A DNA stretch of 64,000 bases from Cristatella mucedo (lineage: Eukaryota; Bryozoa; Phylactolaemata; Cristatellidae), in assembly GCA_009760855.2 (NCBI GenBank), contig WPIO01000018.1:1277501-1341500 (forward strand), written 5' to 3'. Below, piece by piece: positions 1 to 10,866 of the stretch (position 1 is its first letter; every line of letters starts with the position of its first letter). Below the pieces are notes generated by a model. It searched no databases, was not told the DNA's origin, and saw only the letters and a program-made list of their open reading frames with translations. The position numbers and the translations under genes are program-made.

Positions 1-46
1 ACAAGATCAGGGAATCCATCCCTGCGATGACAACATCCCCACTAGA

Positions 47-1672
47 ATGCTGTTCCTCGGTTCCTGGCTGCACCTCAAGTCTGCATTTAAGCAGGCCACT
101 AGTGATCTAGTCCTAAAGTTCGTATCTCAATCAAAGAAGACAACAAGTTCTCTGGACCCTATTCCCACTGTCCTGCTCCAACGTTGCATTGATCTGCTGC
201 TGCCATGCATAACTAACATCATTAATTTGTCATTAGCCTCAGGTCATGTCCCTGCACCTTTCAAAAAAGCTGTAGTCAGGCAACTTCTCAAGAAAGCAAC
301 ACTAGAACAAGAGAACTTGAGCAACTACCACCCAGTCTCCATTCTACCATTCCTATAAAAGACACTGGAACGGGTCGTGGCAGACCAGCTGAACTCATAT
401 ATCGAAACCTCACACCTTGCTAGTAAGTTCCAGTCTGGCTTTAGACCTAATCACTCCACAGAGTCAGCATTGCTTAGGGTATACAACAACCTACTTAGGA
501 ATTCAGACATGGGTAGAGTATCTCTGCTTGTTTTGCTTTATCTTTCGGCAGCTTTTGATACCATCGATCACAAAGTTCTTCTAGAGCGCCTCTCATCTCG
601 CCTGGGCATCACTGGCACTGCTCTTGCAGTGGTTCAGGTCGTATCGCACTGGGAGACTCCAGATTATTGACGTGAATGGACAAAGATCATCTGAAGTACC
701 TCTGAAATATGGAGTACCTCAGGGCTCCGTGCTAGGTCCGGTTCTTTTCACGGTTTATACTCTGCCTCTTGCTGATGTGATTGCCAAGCACAATCTAGGC
801 TTTAACTTCTATGCGGATGACACTCAGTTGTACCTTTGCTTTGATCCCTCCCAGCCTTCGAGCACCTCAAATTCTCTAAACTCACTTGCTGCATGCATTG
901 ATGACATTTGCACATGGATGGCAGCAAATTTTCTAAACTAAACGATGATAAAACTAACTTACTAGTTATGGGCAAACCCAGTGTGATTCACAAATTGGAA
1001 AGGATGACTCTCAAAAATGGCTCTGCCAGCATATCTCCGGTTGAATCAGCTCAAAATCTAAGTGTCATATTCTAAAGCGACCTCTCGTTAGACGACCATA
1101 TCAGCTCCACAGTCAAATCCGCCTATTTTCAGCTTCATAACGTTGCTAAAATTCGGGCTTGTTTAGATAAAGAAACCACGTCCAAGTTGGTCCATGCATT
1201 CGTGACATCCCGTCTCGACTTCTGCAACTCACTGCTTACTGCCCTACCAGCATGTGCGATCAGGCGATTGCAGCTGGTGCAAAACTCTGCAGCTAGGCTT
1301 GTTCATCGTGAGCGTCGCAGTTGCCACATTACTCCACTTCTCGCCGACCTGCACTGGCTACCAGTCAAGCAACGGATTTACTTCAAGGTTTTGTCGCTCA
1401 CTTTTAGGTCCCTTCATTCTATGGCTCCAGCCTATCTCTCCGACATACTACCCCATCAGGCCAAGCATCGTACCACCCGCTTTTCGGAATCCAACAGTCT
1501 ACAAATACCTCGTACAAACCTTAAATCCTTTGGAGACTGTGCATTTAGTTCGTTTGCTCCCAAAGCCTGGAACTCCCTCCCGACCTGCGTCAGAACATCC
1601 CCTGACCTGATCACATTTAAAAGGAACTTAAAAACACACCTATTTAGGACAGCATTTAGTGGGTCCCTGTGA
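47..1672 (+). pseudogene. LINE-A reverse transcriptase ORF2, broken
   Basis: The RT is readable in pieces: 47-358, 377-670, 624-941 and 1187-1672. It would copy LINE RNA at the nick by target-primed reverse transcription. Comparison with other copies shows what broke it: TCA to TAA at about 356, an extra T near 623 that shifts the frame between AAFDTIDHK and the palm motifs, one A lost near 935, and CAA to TAA near 1074. The catalytic FYADD lies near 810-825 and is itself intact. The C-terminal 161 residues end at TGA 1670-1672. The endonuclease is not in the window. Confidence 0.9.
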
Positions 1673-1837
1673 TTCGTCCTTAATGTGCTTATGCGTGCTG
1701 ACACTGTGCATGCTGCCACTAACCACATTTGCATGCTGACCCTGTGCATGTCACCCCTAACCATATTATTCATTGTGTTTGTTTTTCAAGCATGATTTTA
1801 CTTACCATTCAATCGCATTTCACTTTGCAGCAAATGT

Positions 1838-1909
1838 AAAGCACCTAGACAGAGATTAAGTTCTCAGAGGGCGCTTTATCAAGTGCATTATTATTATTAT
1901 TATTATTAT
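1838..1909 (+). repeat. LINE-A 3' hairpin and (TTA)n tail
   Basis: The stem pairs AAAGCACC (1838-1845) with GGGCGCTTT (1869-1877) around an AGAGATTAAGTTCTC loop, followed by AAGTGC and an ATT/TTA microsatellite at 1887-1909. The same element ends every LINE-A copy here, so it is probably the site recognised by the reverse transcriptase. Confidence 0.85.
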
Positions 1910-3011
1910 CTTAGGACCAAGTTCGTGAAGAGAAAAACCGCCTTACCTAGTGTGCTGTAGTGGTTAGAGGCAAAGCTTGGGGGAATTCTTAGGCGCCGGT
2001 GCTTAGAGTAAAGGTCAAGACCTCGGAGCTCACACGAAGGCTGCCGATAGCGTTGACCGCAGCCAGACAGACAGTGGGAAATAGCTCGGCGGCGGCTCGT
2101 ATAGCCTAGCCACCGCCGAGCCCGAGGCCAGCCGGCGAGTAGGCAGGGTAAACGCGTGGCAGATGCCCACACGCTCAAATTCTTTTGCCCTGTAATGTCT
2201 CCTGGTGATACGATACGATTACCCCTTACCCCAGTAACCCACTGCAGCCAGCCCCTACTCTGTCTCTGTCGGCCAAGCAAGCCACGGTTGCTTCGGATAG
2301 CTCTGAGCTACGGATGCTCTCACGAGCTGAACGCATAGAAGGAAGTGGCAGCCTGGCTGGCTGGGAGCTAGAGCCAGATGCTCGGTTGCTTAACAGCTTT
2401 AACTGTTTGCTTGCAGCCGTTCGAAGACTTCCAAGGCAGTCCTTCTCTACAATATACGCGACCGACAGAAGTGTCGGCTGCGGCTTTGCGAAGATGGCAA
2501 GCTGCTTTCACGCGTTCGCGAGCTGCAAGCCACCGTTCACAAGCATACGATGTCGTTTGCTAGCACACAGCTCCTACGCCGAGCTATCGGTAGCCATAGG
2601 CTCGGCGGACTGCCGAGCTCCCAGTCCTGCAGCGCAGCTGCTACTCCTGGTGCTCCGAGCAGCCATCGGCCAACTCGGCGCAAGCTCACTGATAACCCAG
2701 CCGCCCGTTGTCGATGGACGCTGGCTACAGCACCTGAATGGCATAACGGGGCGTTTGGTCGACTGTTGCCAACTCCCGAGCGACATGTTGTGCAGCAATG
2801 CCTGGCTCTCTATTGCGGCAGCATATGAAGCCGAGACAGCTGTCTGCCCATTCCGAATAGTCATTCCACTGCCAAATTGGCAAATGCATCAAGTTGCAGC
2901 CGAAGTTGGCCGACTCTACTTACCGCGGACAGAGCAGCTAGCAAGAAAGGTCGACCGAGCGAAAGCTTACCAGTCATGACTCCGGGACAGGGGTTGTCAC
3001 CTGAACGACGC
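1910..3011. other. GC-rich stretch without a recognised gene
   Basis: No repeat match inside the window and no known domain was seen. The longest ORF (2314-2979, +, 221 codons) has no motif, no clear splice sites and no second copy, and overlapping ORFs in other frames are nearly as long, as expected in GC-rich DNA. Confidence 0.5.
2084..2121. repeat. Short GC-rich hairpin
   Basis: GCTCGGCGGCGG (2084-2095) pairs with CCACCGCCGAGC (2110-2121), with one mismatch and a 14-nt loop. Function unknown. Confidence 0.5.
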
Positions 3012-3182
3012 CGTGATGGCACACCAGGTAAGGAGTTATTTTTCGCTACCTCGGTCCCGAGGTCGTAGGTTCAAATCATGCGGTGGGCGAGCCTTCACTG
3101 CTGCTGCAAGCGGCGGTGCTAGCCGTAAAGGCTTCTCTATCCATGCAAAAGAAGCTGTTAAATCAGCTAGTAAATAAAAAAA
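3012..3182 (+). mobile_element. SINE-B copy (tRNA-derived)
   Basis: A box A-like TGGCACACCAGG is followed by a box B-like GGTTCAAATC, then the family body (GGTGGGCGAG...TGCAAGCGGCGG) and the constant end GTTAAATCAGCTAG with an A-rich tail. It matches copies at 11060, 12361 (-), 22990, 35463 (-) and 44849 (-). Pol III promoter boxes come from the tRNA-like head. Confidence 0.85.
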
Positions 3183-3239
3183 CGGCGATACTGCTGCTGA
3201 TATTTGATGATCCGGATGTCAGTCGCAACGACTGGCGGC

Positions 3240-4140
3240 ACAATCCGAAGCTTATTGGATGAACAAATTACGATTGTCTAGCCGAGCCGGTGAAGCTACC
3301 GCTAACAGTACTTCTTCTCCTCCACTCACCTTGCAACTCTGCCTCCGTGCGTGCCTACGCGTGCTTCTCTTTCAGTCTTCACGGCACATTCTCTCCACTG
3401 GCGCTTATTTCGCTAGACTTTTCTCTGAATTTCCTGTACTCAGCTTGTCTCGCTTGCTGCTTCCTCTCTGCCTCTCACTGCTTATTTCTTTCGTCCATTT
3501 AAGTCTCCGCTGCTTACGTCTCTTACGATATGCTACTGCTACTTTTTCCACACTTGAGGGAAGTCATGAGAAATTCATGATCTTCTTTCGATGTGCTCTA
3601 AGAACGCGCGATCATCGTTTGTATGATCACTGCCTCTCTTTCAATCCTCCTCTGCCCGTCTTTCTGCTTGCCTGCAGTTTATCTTTGTTGTATCCTTGGC
3701 TCGCTCTCTTTCTCTGTCTTTCAAGTTCCTCCATCCAATTCTAGATATCTACAAATTATTGTATGACAGTTAATCCATCTCGACGTTTCTTTTGCCTTCG
3801 CTGCTAAGGAAAGATTGATTATTCAATACTTCGAAAGCGTTTGAAAAAGGGACACATTGCGAGGAAAGTAAACGTAGCCAAATGGGAAATAGAAGTGCTG
3901 CGATCAGCAAAGGTCGCCCTTCAAACCTAGACCGTCGGACAATCGCAAGCAGCTCCCAATTTTACTAGCGACTGTAAGACTGCAGCTGCAGCCTGGCATG
4001 ACTAAGGAAAGCCCCTGCCAACATACATGCTACAAAAGGGAGAAAATTCACGGCAACGACATAGCCGTTAGTAGCAATATGGGCTGCTGGAGTATGCCAG
4101 TTGCTACAGGTCGTGACGATGGTTATCACGAGCCCTATCG
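3240..4140 (-). repeat. Dispersed unit X, inverted copy
   Basis: Segments of this stretch match, in reverse complement, 12991-14365 and 34610-35390. Examples are the CTGTACTCAGCTTGTC-type block near 3435 and the TTCACGGCAACGAC block near 4047. The ORF at 3259-3744 is Leu/Ser-rich pyrimidine-tract sequence and is not taken as a gene. Confidence 0.6.
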
Positions 4141-4591
<451 letters not shown>

Positions 4592-5029
4592 AAACTGAAA
4601 AAAGCCTACAAGTGAGTGCCGGTAACGAGAAGACAGCTCTACGGAAAGCCAGCACACTGTAGGAGCGGATGGTAGACTCACACGACAGACTAGCCGAGGC
4701 TGCGATTCAGGCGTTACTCTTATTCCGTCGCCTCGGAACTTTTCGAGCTGCACCTTGAAGGTTTTCGGGCTCTAGGGCTAGGGTCGTAGACACTTCCACT
4801 GCAGTTGACGCCAGCCCTCCTGGAGGTTAATCGAGGATTCCGCTAAGGCGAGGGAATCGTTCTTTGACCTTGACACTGACAGAGGTGGCCGATCGTCGGA
4901 AAATGACTGGGACAATCCTCCCGAGTCTGGCTGTGAGCACCTAGCTGCCCCCTCCACTACCGCTGCCGCCACCCCACGGTCATAGCCCCAGGATCCGACC
5001 GCTACTGTCCGGCACTAGCTACGGCGAGA
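4592..5029. other. No recognised gene
   Basis: Mixed-composition sequence with only short overlapping ORFs. No repeat partner found in the window. Confidence 0.4.
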
Positions 5030-5545
5030 CGGCATTTTCCCTAGAGGAAGGCACACAGTCATGCAGATTAAGTTGCTCGCAACCCCCTTGCCTACGGGCA
5101 GTCGGGATCGACAGAGCCTTTCAGCCGGAACTCGTTCCTCGGCAGCCTCGCTGCCCTCGAGTGCAGCAGCACTTCGAATTTAAGCTCTGCAACTGGCTGG
5201 TGAAACAGGGCGAGTCGCTGCGATGGATGGCGCTTCGGCCATTAATAATCAAAAGTCAACTACCGGAAAAGCCAAGTAGGCCTGGAATACTGCGATGCGA
5301 TTGACACCATAACCTGGAAGGTGCCGATGTCATCGTCCGTTAGGTAGGCAGGGTACGCGGGTACGGCAGCTGGGGGAAGCTAATCCCAGGCGAACGGAGG
5401 TCGAAATTCTCCTGATCTCCCCATCCGGCAATTTATTGCCGCTGGCCTGGATTTTGAGTGGTTTGACCAGGGGCAGAAGCTGCGGTCGGCTTCCAGCAGG
5501 CGGTAGACTTTCCGGCGCCCCCTTCTTGCCCGAGCCAAGCAGAGC

Positions 5546-5690
5546 TGGCTTAGCCCAGTGACTAAGGTGCTCGCCCGACCGAGGTTTGGTCGAGGTTGTG
5601 GGCTCGAGCCCCGTGGCATACGCTATGCACCTGAAGAGAGATCAAGTTCTCTTAGAGCTCTTAGGGCTATACACAAGTGAAATATATTTT
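5546..5690 (+). mobile_element. SINE-A copy (tRNA-derived)
   Basis: Box A-like TGGCTTAGCCCAGTG and box B-like GGGCTCGAGCCCC are spaced as in a tRNA. They are followed by a tail AGAGAGATCAAGTTCTCTTAG...AAGTGAAAT that resembles the LINE-A 3' hairpin. Related copies are at 8093, 27300 (-), 28795 (-), 36595 (truncated) and 49195. Confidence 0.85.
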
Positions 5691-5872
5691 ATTCCAAGTC
5701 AGTGCGGCCGCTCTGGCACCGGCCCCGAAATTCCGCCGGCGGCCTACGGGGTGCAGGCAGACAGAGGCTTCAGCACCGCTTTTAAGCACACTGCTACGAG
5801 CAGATTGCAAATTTACTCGTTGGCGTTTATTTCAAAAGCTGCTAAAATACCGCGAAACACAAGAATAAGGTC

Positions 5873-5943
5873 TCACTAAGTCTGAGTTCCTACGAAGGTC
5901 GTTACACTTCCGAAGCCATGCTGACTCTGCGGACTGGAGATCA
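5873..5943 (-). mobile_element. LINE-A RT fragment
   Basis: The reverse complement matches the LINE-A segment around HSTESALLRVYNDLL (CAGAGTCAGCATGGCTT...). The orthologous fragment in the inverted Y unit is at 28536-28645. Confidence 0.6.
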
Positions 5944-5953
5944 AGGAGAACTA

Positions 5954-5954
<1 letters not shown>

Positions 5955-6030
<76 letters not shown>

Positions 6031-6150
6031 AAGAGAGTGTGTGCGTGTATGTGCGTGTGCGTGTGTGTCTATGTGTGTGTGTGTGTGTCTGTGTGTGTGT
6101 GTGTGTATGTGTGTGTGTGGGGGAGAGAGAGTGAGTGAGAAAGAGACAGA
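5955..6150. repeat. (GA)n(GT)n compound microsatellite
   Basis: A GA run at 5955-6025, a GT-rich run at 6035-6120, then GA again. Arg/Glu and Cys/Val ORFs across it are repeat artefacts. Confidence 0.97.
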
Positions 6151-6155
6151 GTACA

Positions 6156-6804
6156 AGTGTTTCCTCCCAAAATGATTGCTTTTCTCATGCATTGCGTCTT
6201 CGGATTACTAGCTCTAACTAGAAAGTATTATCTAGATTTTAAGTATAATTATAAGCACTGTCCTACAGCTGCGTCCAAACTCAATCGGGAAAGAAAAGGC
6301 CAGAGAAGGACAGCAGTGATGGACGGCACTGCGGTGAGTTGATGGGCGGAAGAAGCATTGCTAACTGGCTGAATGCAGCAGGGAGATAGCTGAGGACCCT
6401 GGCAGCGGTTTCATCGGCAGCAGCAGACAAGCGAAGTTGACAAGCGAGGTTGGCAAGGCCGTCTGTCTGGAGAGCAAAGGCCGTAACTCCTAGTTTTGAG
6501 CACCTCACCATCGTTCGGCCAGCCAGCCAGTGCAGGTGCCGGGCGGTGGCGAGGCGCTCGAAATAGGAGTTCCGGACAGGTGCCGGAACTCGCCCGTTCG
6601 GCTGCAGAGGCATCCCGAGCAAGCGACCACTTTAATTTTCTTTTTCCATTCCTTTCCGTCCCTTTCCGCTGTCTTTGAGCTACCGGCACTCACTTTTAGG
6701 TTTGCCAGTTTCCTCTCTTCCTCCCTCCATCCCTCTCTCTCCCACTCTCTTTCTCTCAGACCAGGCTGCCTACGAGCTCTTCGACCCACCAAAGTCGAAA
6801 CATA
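6156..6804 (-). repeat. Dispersed unit Z, inverted
   Basis: The part at 6360-6620 matches 27950-28110 in reverse complement, for example GACCCTGGCAGCGG against the block near 28085 and AACTCCTA-TTTTGAGC against GAGCTCAAAATAGGAGTT near 27970. Several GC-rich overlapping ORFs run across both strands; none is conserved in frame. Confidence 0.5.
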
Positions 6805-7235
6805 TTCGTTGACCGCTTAAGCTGTAGCGCCTGTTCGACTGCTTAACCGGATTTGACCCTAACAAGAAGTTTTGGCTTGGACGAGCAGCCTGGTCTCTTC
6901 TCCCCTAACGGAAGTCAACGATGCAGCTCGTTGCATTCCTTTGGGTAGACTAGGCCGGCTGCTTGCCGTCCGCAGCCCGAGCCACAGCCGACGAGAGTCT
7001 CCAGTTCGGATGAACTTCCAGCGTGGAGGCTCTCACGCAGCGTGCGAAACGCTCACGCAGAAATTGATACGAACGTTCGGACGACGCGCGCCGTCGGAGA
7101 ATTTTGATGAGCGGCAGCGTTCGCGCTGGCGCTCATCGAGCTTCCGCCCCCACCCTTCAAGCAGGCTTTAGCCGCGAAGCAGCGCACGGCAGCAGCACTG
7201 ATTCAACGACGGCGTTATCGCGTCACTTCAGAGAA
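6805..7235 (+). repeat. GC-rich unit W
   Basis: This is an inverted paralogue of 11206-11860. The clearest shared block is CTGCTTAACCGGAT...AAGTTTTGG here against the CCAAAACTTCCGG...ATCCGGTTAAGCGG region near 11665-11706. It could be the 5' region of a mobile element or duplicated promoter-type DNA. Confidence 0.5.
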
Positions 7236-7245
7236 TCGGCTGACT

Positions 7246-7256
7246 TATATAAATAG
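7246..7256 (+). promoter_or_regulatory. Candidate TATA box
   Basis: TATATAAATAG is a near-consensus TATA element in GC-rich flanks, preceded by GCGTCAC and GGCTGACTT motifs at 7219-7245. It is 118 bp upstream of the ATG at 7364. Position and context suggest a Pol II core promoter, possibly of the element family rather than a host gene. Confidence 0.4.
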
Positions 7257-7363
7257 CCCACGTGCGAGCAAGCAGCGAGGGAATTCGAATGATATGCTAT
7301 GCCACGATTGGCTCAGCGAGCGGAAGCGCTCGAAAGACTGCTGCCTTTCAAAGGAGCTGAGAA

Positions 7364-7879
7364 ATGGCTGCGAACGAACCGCTACGCAGGCAGACTCGTG
7401 AGCCAAGCAACTCTACTTCGGACCTGGTCGAGGACGCCCACACGCCAACGCAGCCGCTTGCCGGTACAAGCCTCAGGGAGCCGGCCAACGCCAGGATTCT
7501 CTCCGAGGAATGGAGAAAGCTTATTTCGAGCACCTCACCACTGGCCGGCCAGTGGCGAGGTGCCAGGCGGCGAGGCCAATCAATTAGCCGAAGACAACAA
7601 ATAGCTGCCAACCTGTCAACACTAACCCGGACCGCCGGCCTGTTCAACGACCGACAAGTGGCTGGCAGTGGACGAGCGAAGTGGTCTAGTCCCAGCACCT
7701 TTCGCAGCAGACGCCAGTCACCCATTGGGCCAAAGTTTCCGGGCAACTCGATAGAATACCCATTCGATGCACGTCAAATTACCAGCAGCACACAGGTTGC
7801 TAGACAGGTCAAGCATAGCACAGGCAGGAAATTCTTCTGGATTGGGGGAAGACTAGTGAGATTTTCATGTAAGGAGTAA
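7364..7879 (+). CDS. Hypothetical 171-residue ORF in unit U
   Basis: The ATG has a good Kozak context (GAGAAATGGC) and lies 118 bp downstream of a TATA-like element. The product would be basic, rich in Ser, Arg and Thr, with no recognised domain and no membrane segment. A stretch around residues 98-165 (SGRAKWSS, PKFPGNS, KHSTGRKFFW, GRLVRFSC) is recognisable in the same frame at 27661-27861 (-), and partly at 36161-36400, although those copies are broken. Same-frame similarity suggests past coding function, but the whole block is a dispersed repeat, so it may be an element ORF. No function can be assigned. Confidence 0.3.
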   Translation: MAANEPLRRQTREPSNSTSDLVEDAHTPTQPLAGTSLREPANARILSEEWRKLISSTSPLAGQWRGARRRGQSISRRQQIAANLSTLTRTAGLFNDRQVAGSGRAKWSSPSTFRSRRQSPIGPKFPGNSIEYPFDARQITSSTQVARQVKHSTGRKFFWIGGRLVRFSCKE

Positions 7880-8620
7880 GACTCGCTAGTAACGAAATAT
7901 TAGTATACAATCAGATGCTTATTCGACAAGAGTTCGGCGGTTGCCCATTGATTGGAAGGAGTACTCAATTTCGATGGTGGCGACGGTCGGGGGGGGGGGT
8001 GGGGATCGTAGAAATAGCCAGTTGCTATGGTAGCTGCCCGGCTGAAGGGGGCGGGGCAAATGCCCTCCGGAACCTTCCTGGCTGCGCCTTACTGGTTTGG
8101 CCCAGTGTTAACGTGCTCGCCCCTACTGAGGTCTGACGAGGCTGTGGGCTCGAGCCCCGTCGCATATATATGAAGCGCCTATATAGAGATTAAGGTTCTT
8201 CAAAGGCGCTATACGAATTAATTATAGTTGCTTATAGTTTTAGGCTGCTGAGCATAGACTTTCCCAGATCTGTCAGCTGCTCCTGGTATGCAGAGATAGA
8301 TTCAGAGTGCAGACTCGATACCTCTTGTTCTCAGGCATGTCACTGAGGCAGCAGTAGCAGCAGCGTCGGCAGTTACATGGTGTAAAAGGCATCTTCTGCT
8401 AAGTCGGCACTGCCTGGTTGGGAGAGAAGGAAGTAGAGGGGGGACGAACAAATGTATACCTGCTCCAAATGGGTGCTGCATTCTTGGAGTGTCCAGGACT
8501 ATGGCGTCCTCCCCTGAGATGTAGCTAATATCTATGCCGATCAGGCTTAAGGGTCGATCAGCTCGATAACTTTTTGCAGAGCTCAGCTGATGCATAGGCT
8601 CTTTGATTTCGAGCAGCTGC
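7530..8620 (+). repeat. Dispersed unit U with embedded SINE-A
   Basis: Matches 35641-36655 (+), 48961-49625 (+), 27441-28200 (-) and, for its distal part, 29430-29742 (+). Landmarks are CAATCAATTAGCCGAAG, GGTGAGATTTTCATG, a GACGGTCGG-rich G run, SINE-A, and the distal GGCATCTTCTGCTA...CACTGCCTG block. Confidence 0.7.
8093..8218 (+). mobile_element. SINE-A copy
   Basis: TGGTTTGGCCCAGTG (box A region) and GGGCTCGAGCCCC (box B region) precede a tail AAGCGCCTATATAGAGATTAAG..GGCGCT, the clearest LINE-A-like hairpin in this SINE family. Confidence 0.85.
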
Positions 8621-8889
8621 TAAACTAGTCTGAGAGACCTTTGTGAATTAAATGTAAGTGGCTCGAGTGAAATTAGTTCAGGCTGTCAGCTGAGGCAAAA
8701 TTAACAGATGCTCTACAAAAATTCGGAAATCCTCAGGGCTAGCAACTTGTTAAAACGAATCGGGCTGGCTACGATTGAGCTCCAAAGAAAGCTCACCCAG
8801 CTAGCCATTTGTTGCAGGATAGCAACACATCCGCAGCTGCAAGTCAAAAAGTCATCTTCTAGTCACGATATATTTGTTTGAATAGAATC

Positions 8890-9056
8890 GAGGCTTTACA
8901 GCATCTAGTGGCTACACTGGGCTGGATGGCTGGGAGGGATCTAAGCAAAGATACAACTGAGTGTCATCTGCATAGAAGTGAAAGCCTAGATTGTGTCTGG
9001 CAGTGTTATCTGCTGAGAAGTGAAAGCCTAGGTAGTGTCTGGAAATCACGTCTGCT

Positions 9057-9060
<4 letters not shown>
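8890..9060 (-). mobile_element. LINE-A RT palm fragment with internal duplication
   Basis: The minus strand encodes ADVISRHYLGFHFSAD, then again RHNLGFHFYADDTQLYL and CLDPSQPSS. The GFHF(Y/S)AD segment is therefore duplicated in tandem (about 45 bp). The fragment ends directly against the CAGA array. Confidence 0.85.
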
Positions 9061-9129
<69 letters not shown>

Positions 9130-9230
9130 GACCAACAGACAGAGACCAACAGACAGAGACCAACAGACAGAGACCAACAGACAGAGACCAACAGACAGAG
9201 ACCAACAGACGGACAGACAGACAGAGAGAA
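9061..9230. repeat. (GACA)n array leading into a 14-bp minisatellite
   Basis: About 17 GACA units (9061-9127) are followed by about six copies of a 14-mer of the form AGACCAACAGACAG, then degraded units to 9230. Confidence 0.95.
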
Positions 9231-9689
9231 CAAACCATCTAAAATGAATGGGCCTATGTAAGTAAAAAAATGGCACCATTAAGGGCTTTATAAGGCCCAA
9301 AAAACCACCAAGACAAGGTTATAAATGCAAGGTTATAAATTTTCGGTGACGAAGCATACTAAACTCCACCTTCGTCAGTAAATTTTAAGACAGGCTATGC
9401 AGATTTCAAAACATAAGAAAAATCTACAAAACATTAGTGGTGGTGCGAAACTAACTTAGGGAGGACACACGGTCCTTTCTCTTACTCTCTCCACTCATGC
9501 AATTATAGAAAACGAAGGTATGCATGGTAATAGCAGCATCAGAGATGCAGCATGGTTAATCACATCCTATGGTCCAGCCTACCTTGCCCAAAGCACAACA
9601 TTAATGGTAGTGAAAGAGCTGTAGATTTTACATACTATGTCCCATTCATAACAACTTGCCAGGTCGGCGCATCATGTCACTAGCTCCTC

Positions 9690-9990
9690 TTACTAAACCG
9701 CTTAGTCACTCCACTAACGAGCCACAGATTTTATAATCCCGTGAATTACGTTCGAAAGCTGCCAAAGCCCGAAACTCACTCCCAGCCGACGTAACACAAT
9801 TCCATGACCCTTGTTGGTGTTACAAAAAAAGCCTACAATATACCCGTTTTTACACCATTTGCTCTATCTGAGCGATTGTCGTACATGACCTTATCCATGC
9901 TGATACTGCGAATGCTAAGCGCAACCAGTCAGAATGCCTCTTTCACATTTTAAATTGCTCAGAAAAGCTAAATTATTATTAAAGTATTAC
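9690..9990 (+). mobile_element. Decayed LINE C-terminal fragment (LINE-D)
   Basis: A conceptual frame reads PLTKPLSHS...AAKARNSLPADV, resembling the C-terminal SFAPKAWNSLPTCV region of these LINEs but diverged from LINE-A. It is shared with 50770-51065. TTATTATTAAAG near 9975 may be its tail. Confidence 0.55.
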
Positions 9991-10799
9991 ATTAGCTGAC
10001 ATTTCAAGGTAACCGATCGCTGAGCTACAGGATAAAAACAAGAATTTCTTTTTCTTATTTTTAGGAAATTCAGACTACAGAACTCTTGATACAGATATGC
10101 ATTTTATCAAAGAGAACTAAAATAGTAAACTGATTTCAAAATGTGAAGGTCCATTGCCCTAAGAGGCGGTAACTATGCATACGGACTGAAAGCCACGTGG
10201 GCTTACAGTACGCTGCAGAAAAAATTCTCCAGCGAAGTACTTGCATGGCTTTTGTGGCTTTTCGGAGTTACAGACGAAGATTCATTGAATTAGCTACAAT
10301 TAATCAGCGCTCGAATGCAAGTTACTCTTCGCCAGTTTGAAAGAACCAGCAAGAAATGCATCAAAAACCGTAACGGTACGAGGGAAAGCTGGCAAATCTT
10401 TGAGGTGCAAGTGAATGAACTCTTACCTGTACGGTCTTACGCTAGTCCGAGCTCCATATTCCAGCGTCGTGCCGTCGAGGAAGGCTGGTGCCGGAGTAGC
10501 GGCGGCGGGCCAGTGGAAGTCGGAAGTCAGTGGAAGAGTCGCTTAATGTAGCTAAAGGAAAGCAAACCGTGTACCACCAATGCAGTCGCTTTTGCACAAC
10601 AGAAAAAGTGCTTATTTCCTAAATCTTCTCATCTGACTCTACGAAAGCAGTTGGAGAACGCGCCAGCACGGCAGTGTGCAGTTAGCAAGTCTCATAGTTA
10701 CAGCGATTCAATTACCTGGGGGAGGCTTGCGGTTGAATCATAGACATTCTGTTCGTAGACTGACCGTCCTTAATAGCCGCAGAGGAGCAGCTTGGCCCA

Positions 10800-10866
10800 A
10801 TGATAATAAAAATATACTCGATATAAGTGTCCTCAGAGAACTCAATCTCTCTCTCTAAGCACTTAA
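10800..10866 (-). mobile_element. LINE-A tail-only insertion, decayed
   Basis: ATAATAA..CTCAGAGAACTCAATCTCTCTCTAAGCACTTA is the reverse complement of the LINE-A 3' hairpin and tail. Confidence 0.75.

Larger units (their letters stand above)
1..1909 (+). mobile_element. LINE-A copy 1 (CR1/L2-like non-LTR retrotransposon), cut by window start
   Basis: This is the longest LINE-A copy in the window. It runs from the RT N-terminal region through the C-terminal domain, a roughly 200 bp 3' UTR, the 3' hairpin and a (TTA)n tail. Copies at 16734, 24778, 31894 and 42310 align to it over long stretches. The 5' part (endonuclease, ORF1) lies outside the window or was lost to 5' truncation. The RT style (LLVLL-LSAAFDTIDHK, GVPQGSVLGP, FYADDTQLYL) and the C-terminal RLDFCNSLL...NSAARLV block are typical of the CR1/L2/jockey group; the exact clade is inferred. 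Confidence 0.93.
5030..6155 (+). repeat. Dispersed unit Y
   Basis: This block is an inverted paralogue of 28350-29400. Both contain, in the same order, a GC-rich segment (GGGCAG..GATC..AG..CATTTC region), a CTGGTTTGACCAGGGGCAG-like segment, SINE-A, a roughly 180 bp spacer, a short LINE-A RT fragment and a microsatellite. Sequence drift is considerable, so the duplication is old. Confidence 0.65.

Noticed and set aside
2314-2979. 221-codon plus-strand ORF
   Set aside because: GC-rich stretch with competing ORFs on both strands, no motif, no paralogue and no splice or promoter support.
9061-9230. Possible CRISPR-like array
   Set aside because: Contiguous 4-bp and 14-bp tandem units without unique spacers; eukaryotic microsatellite.
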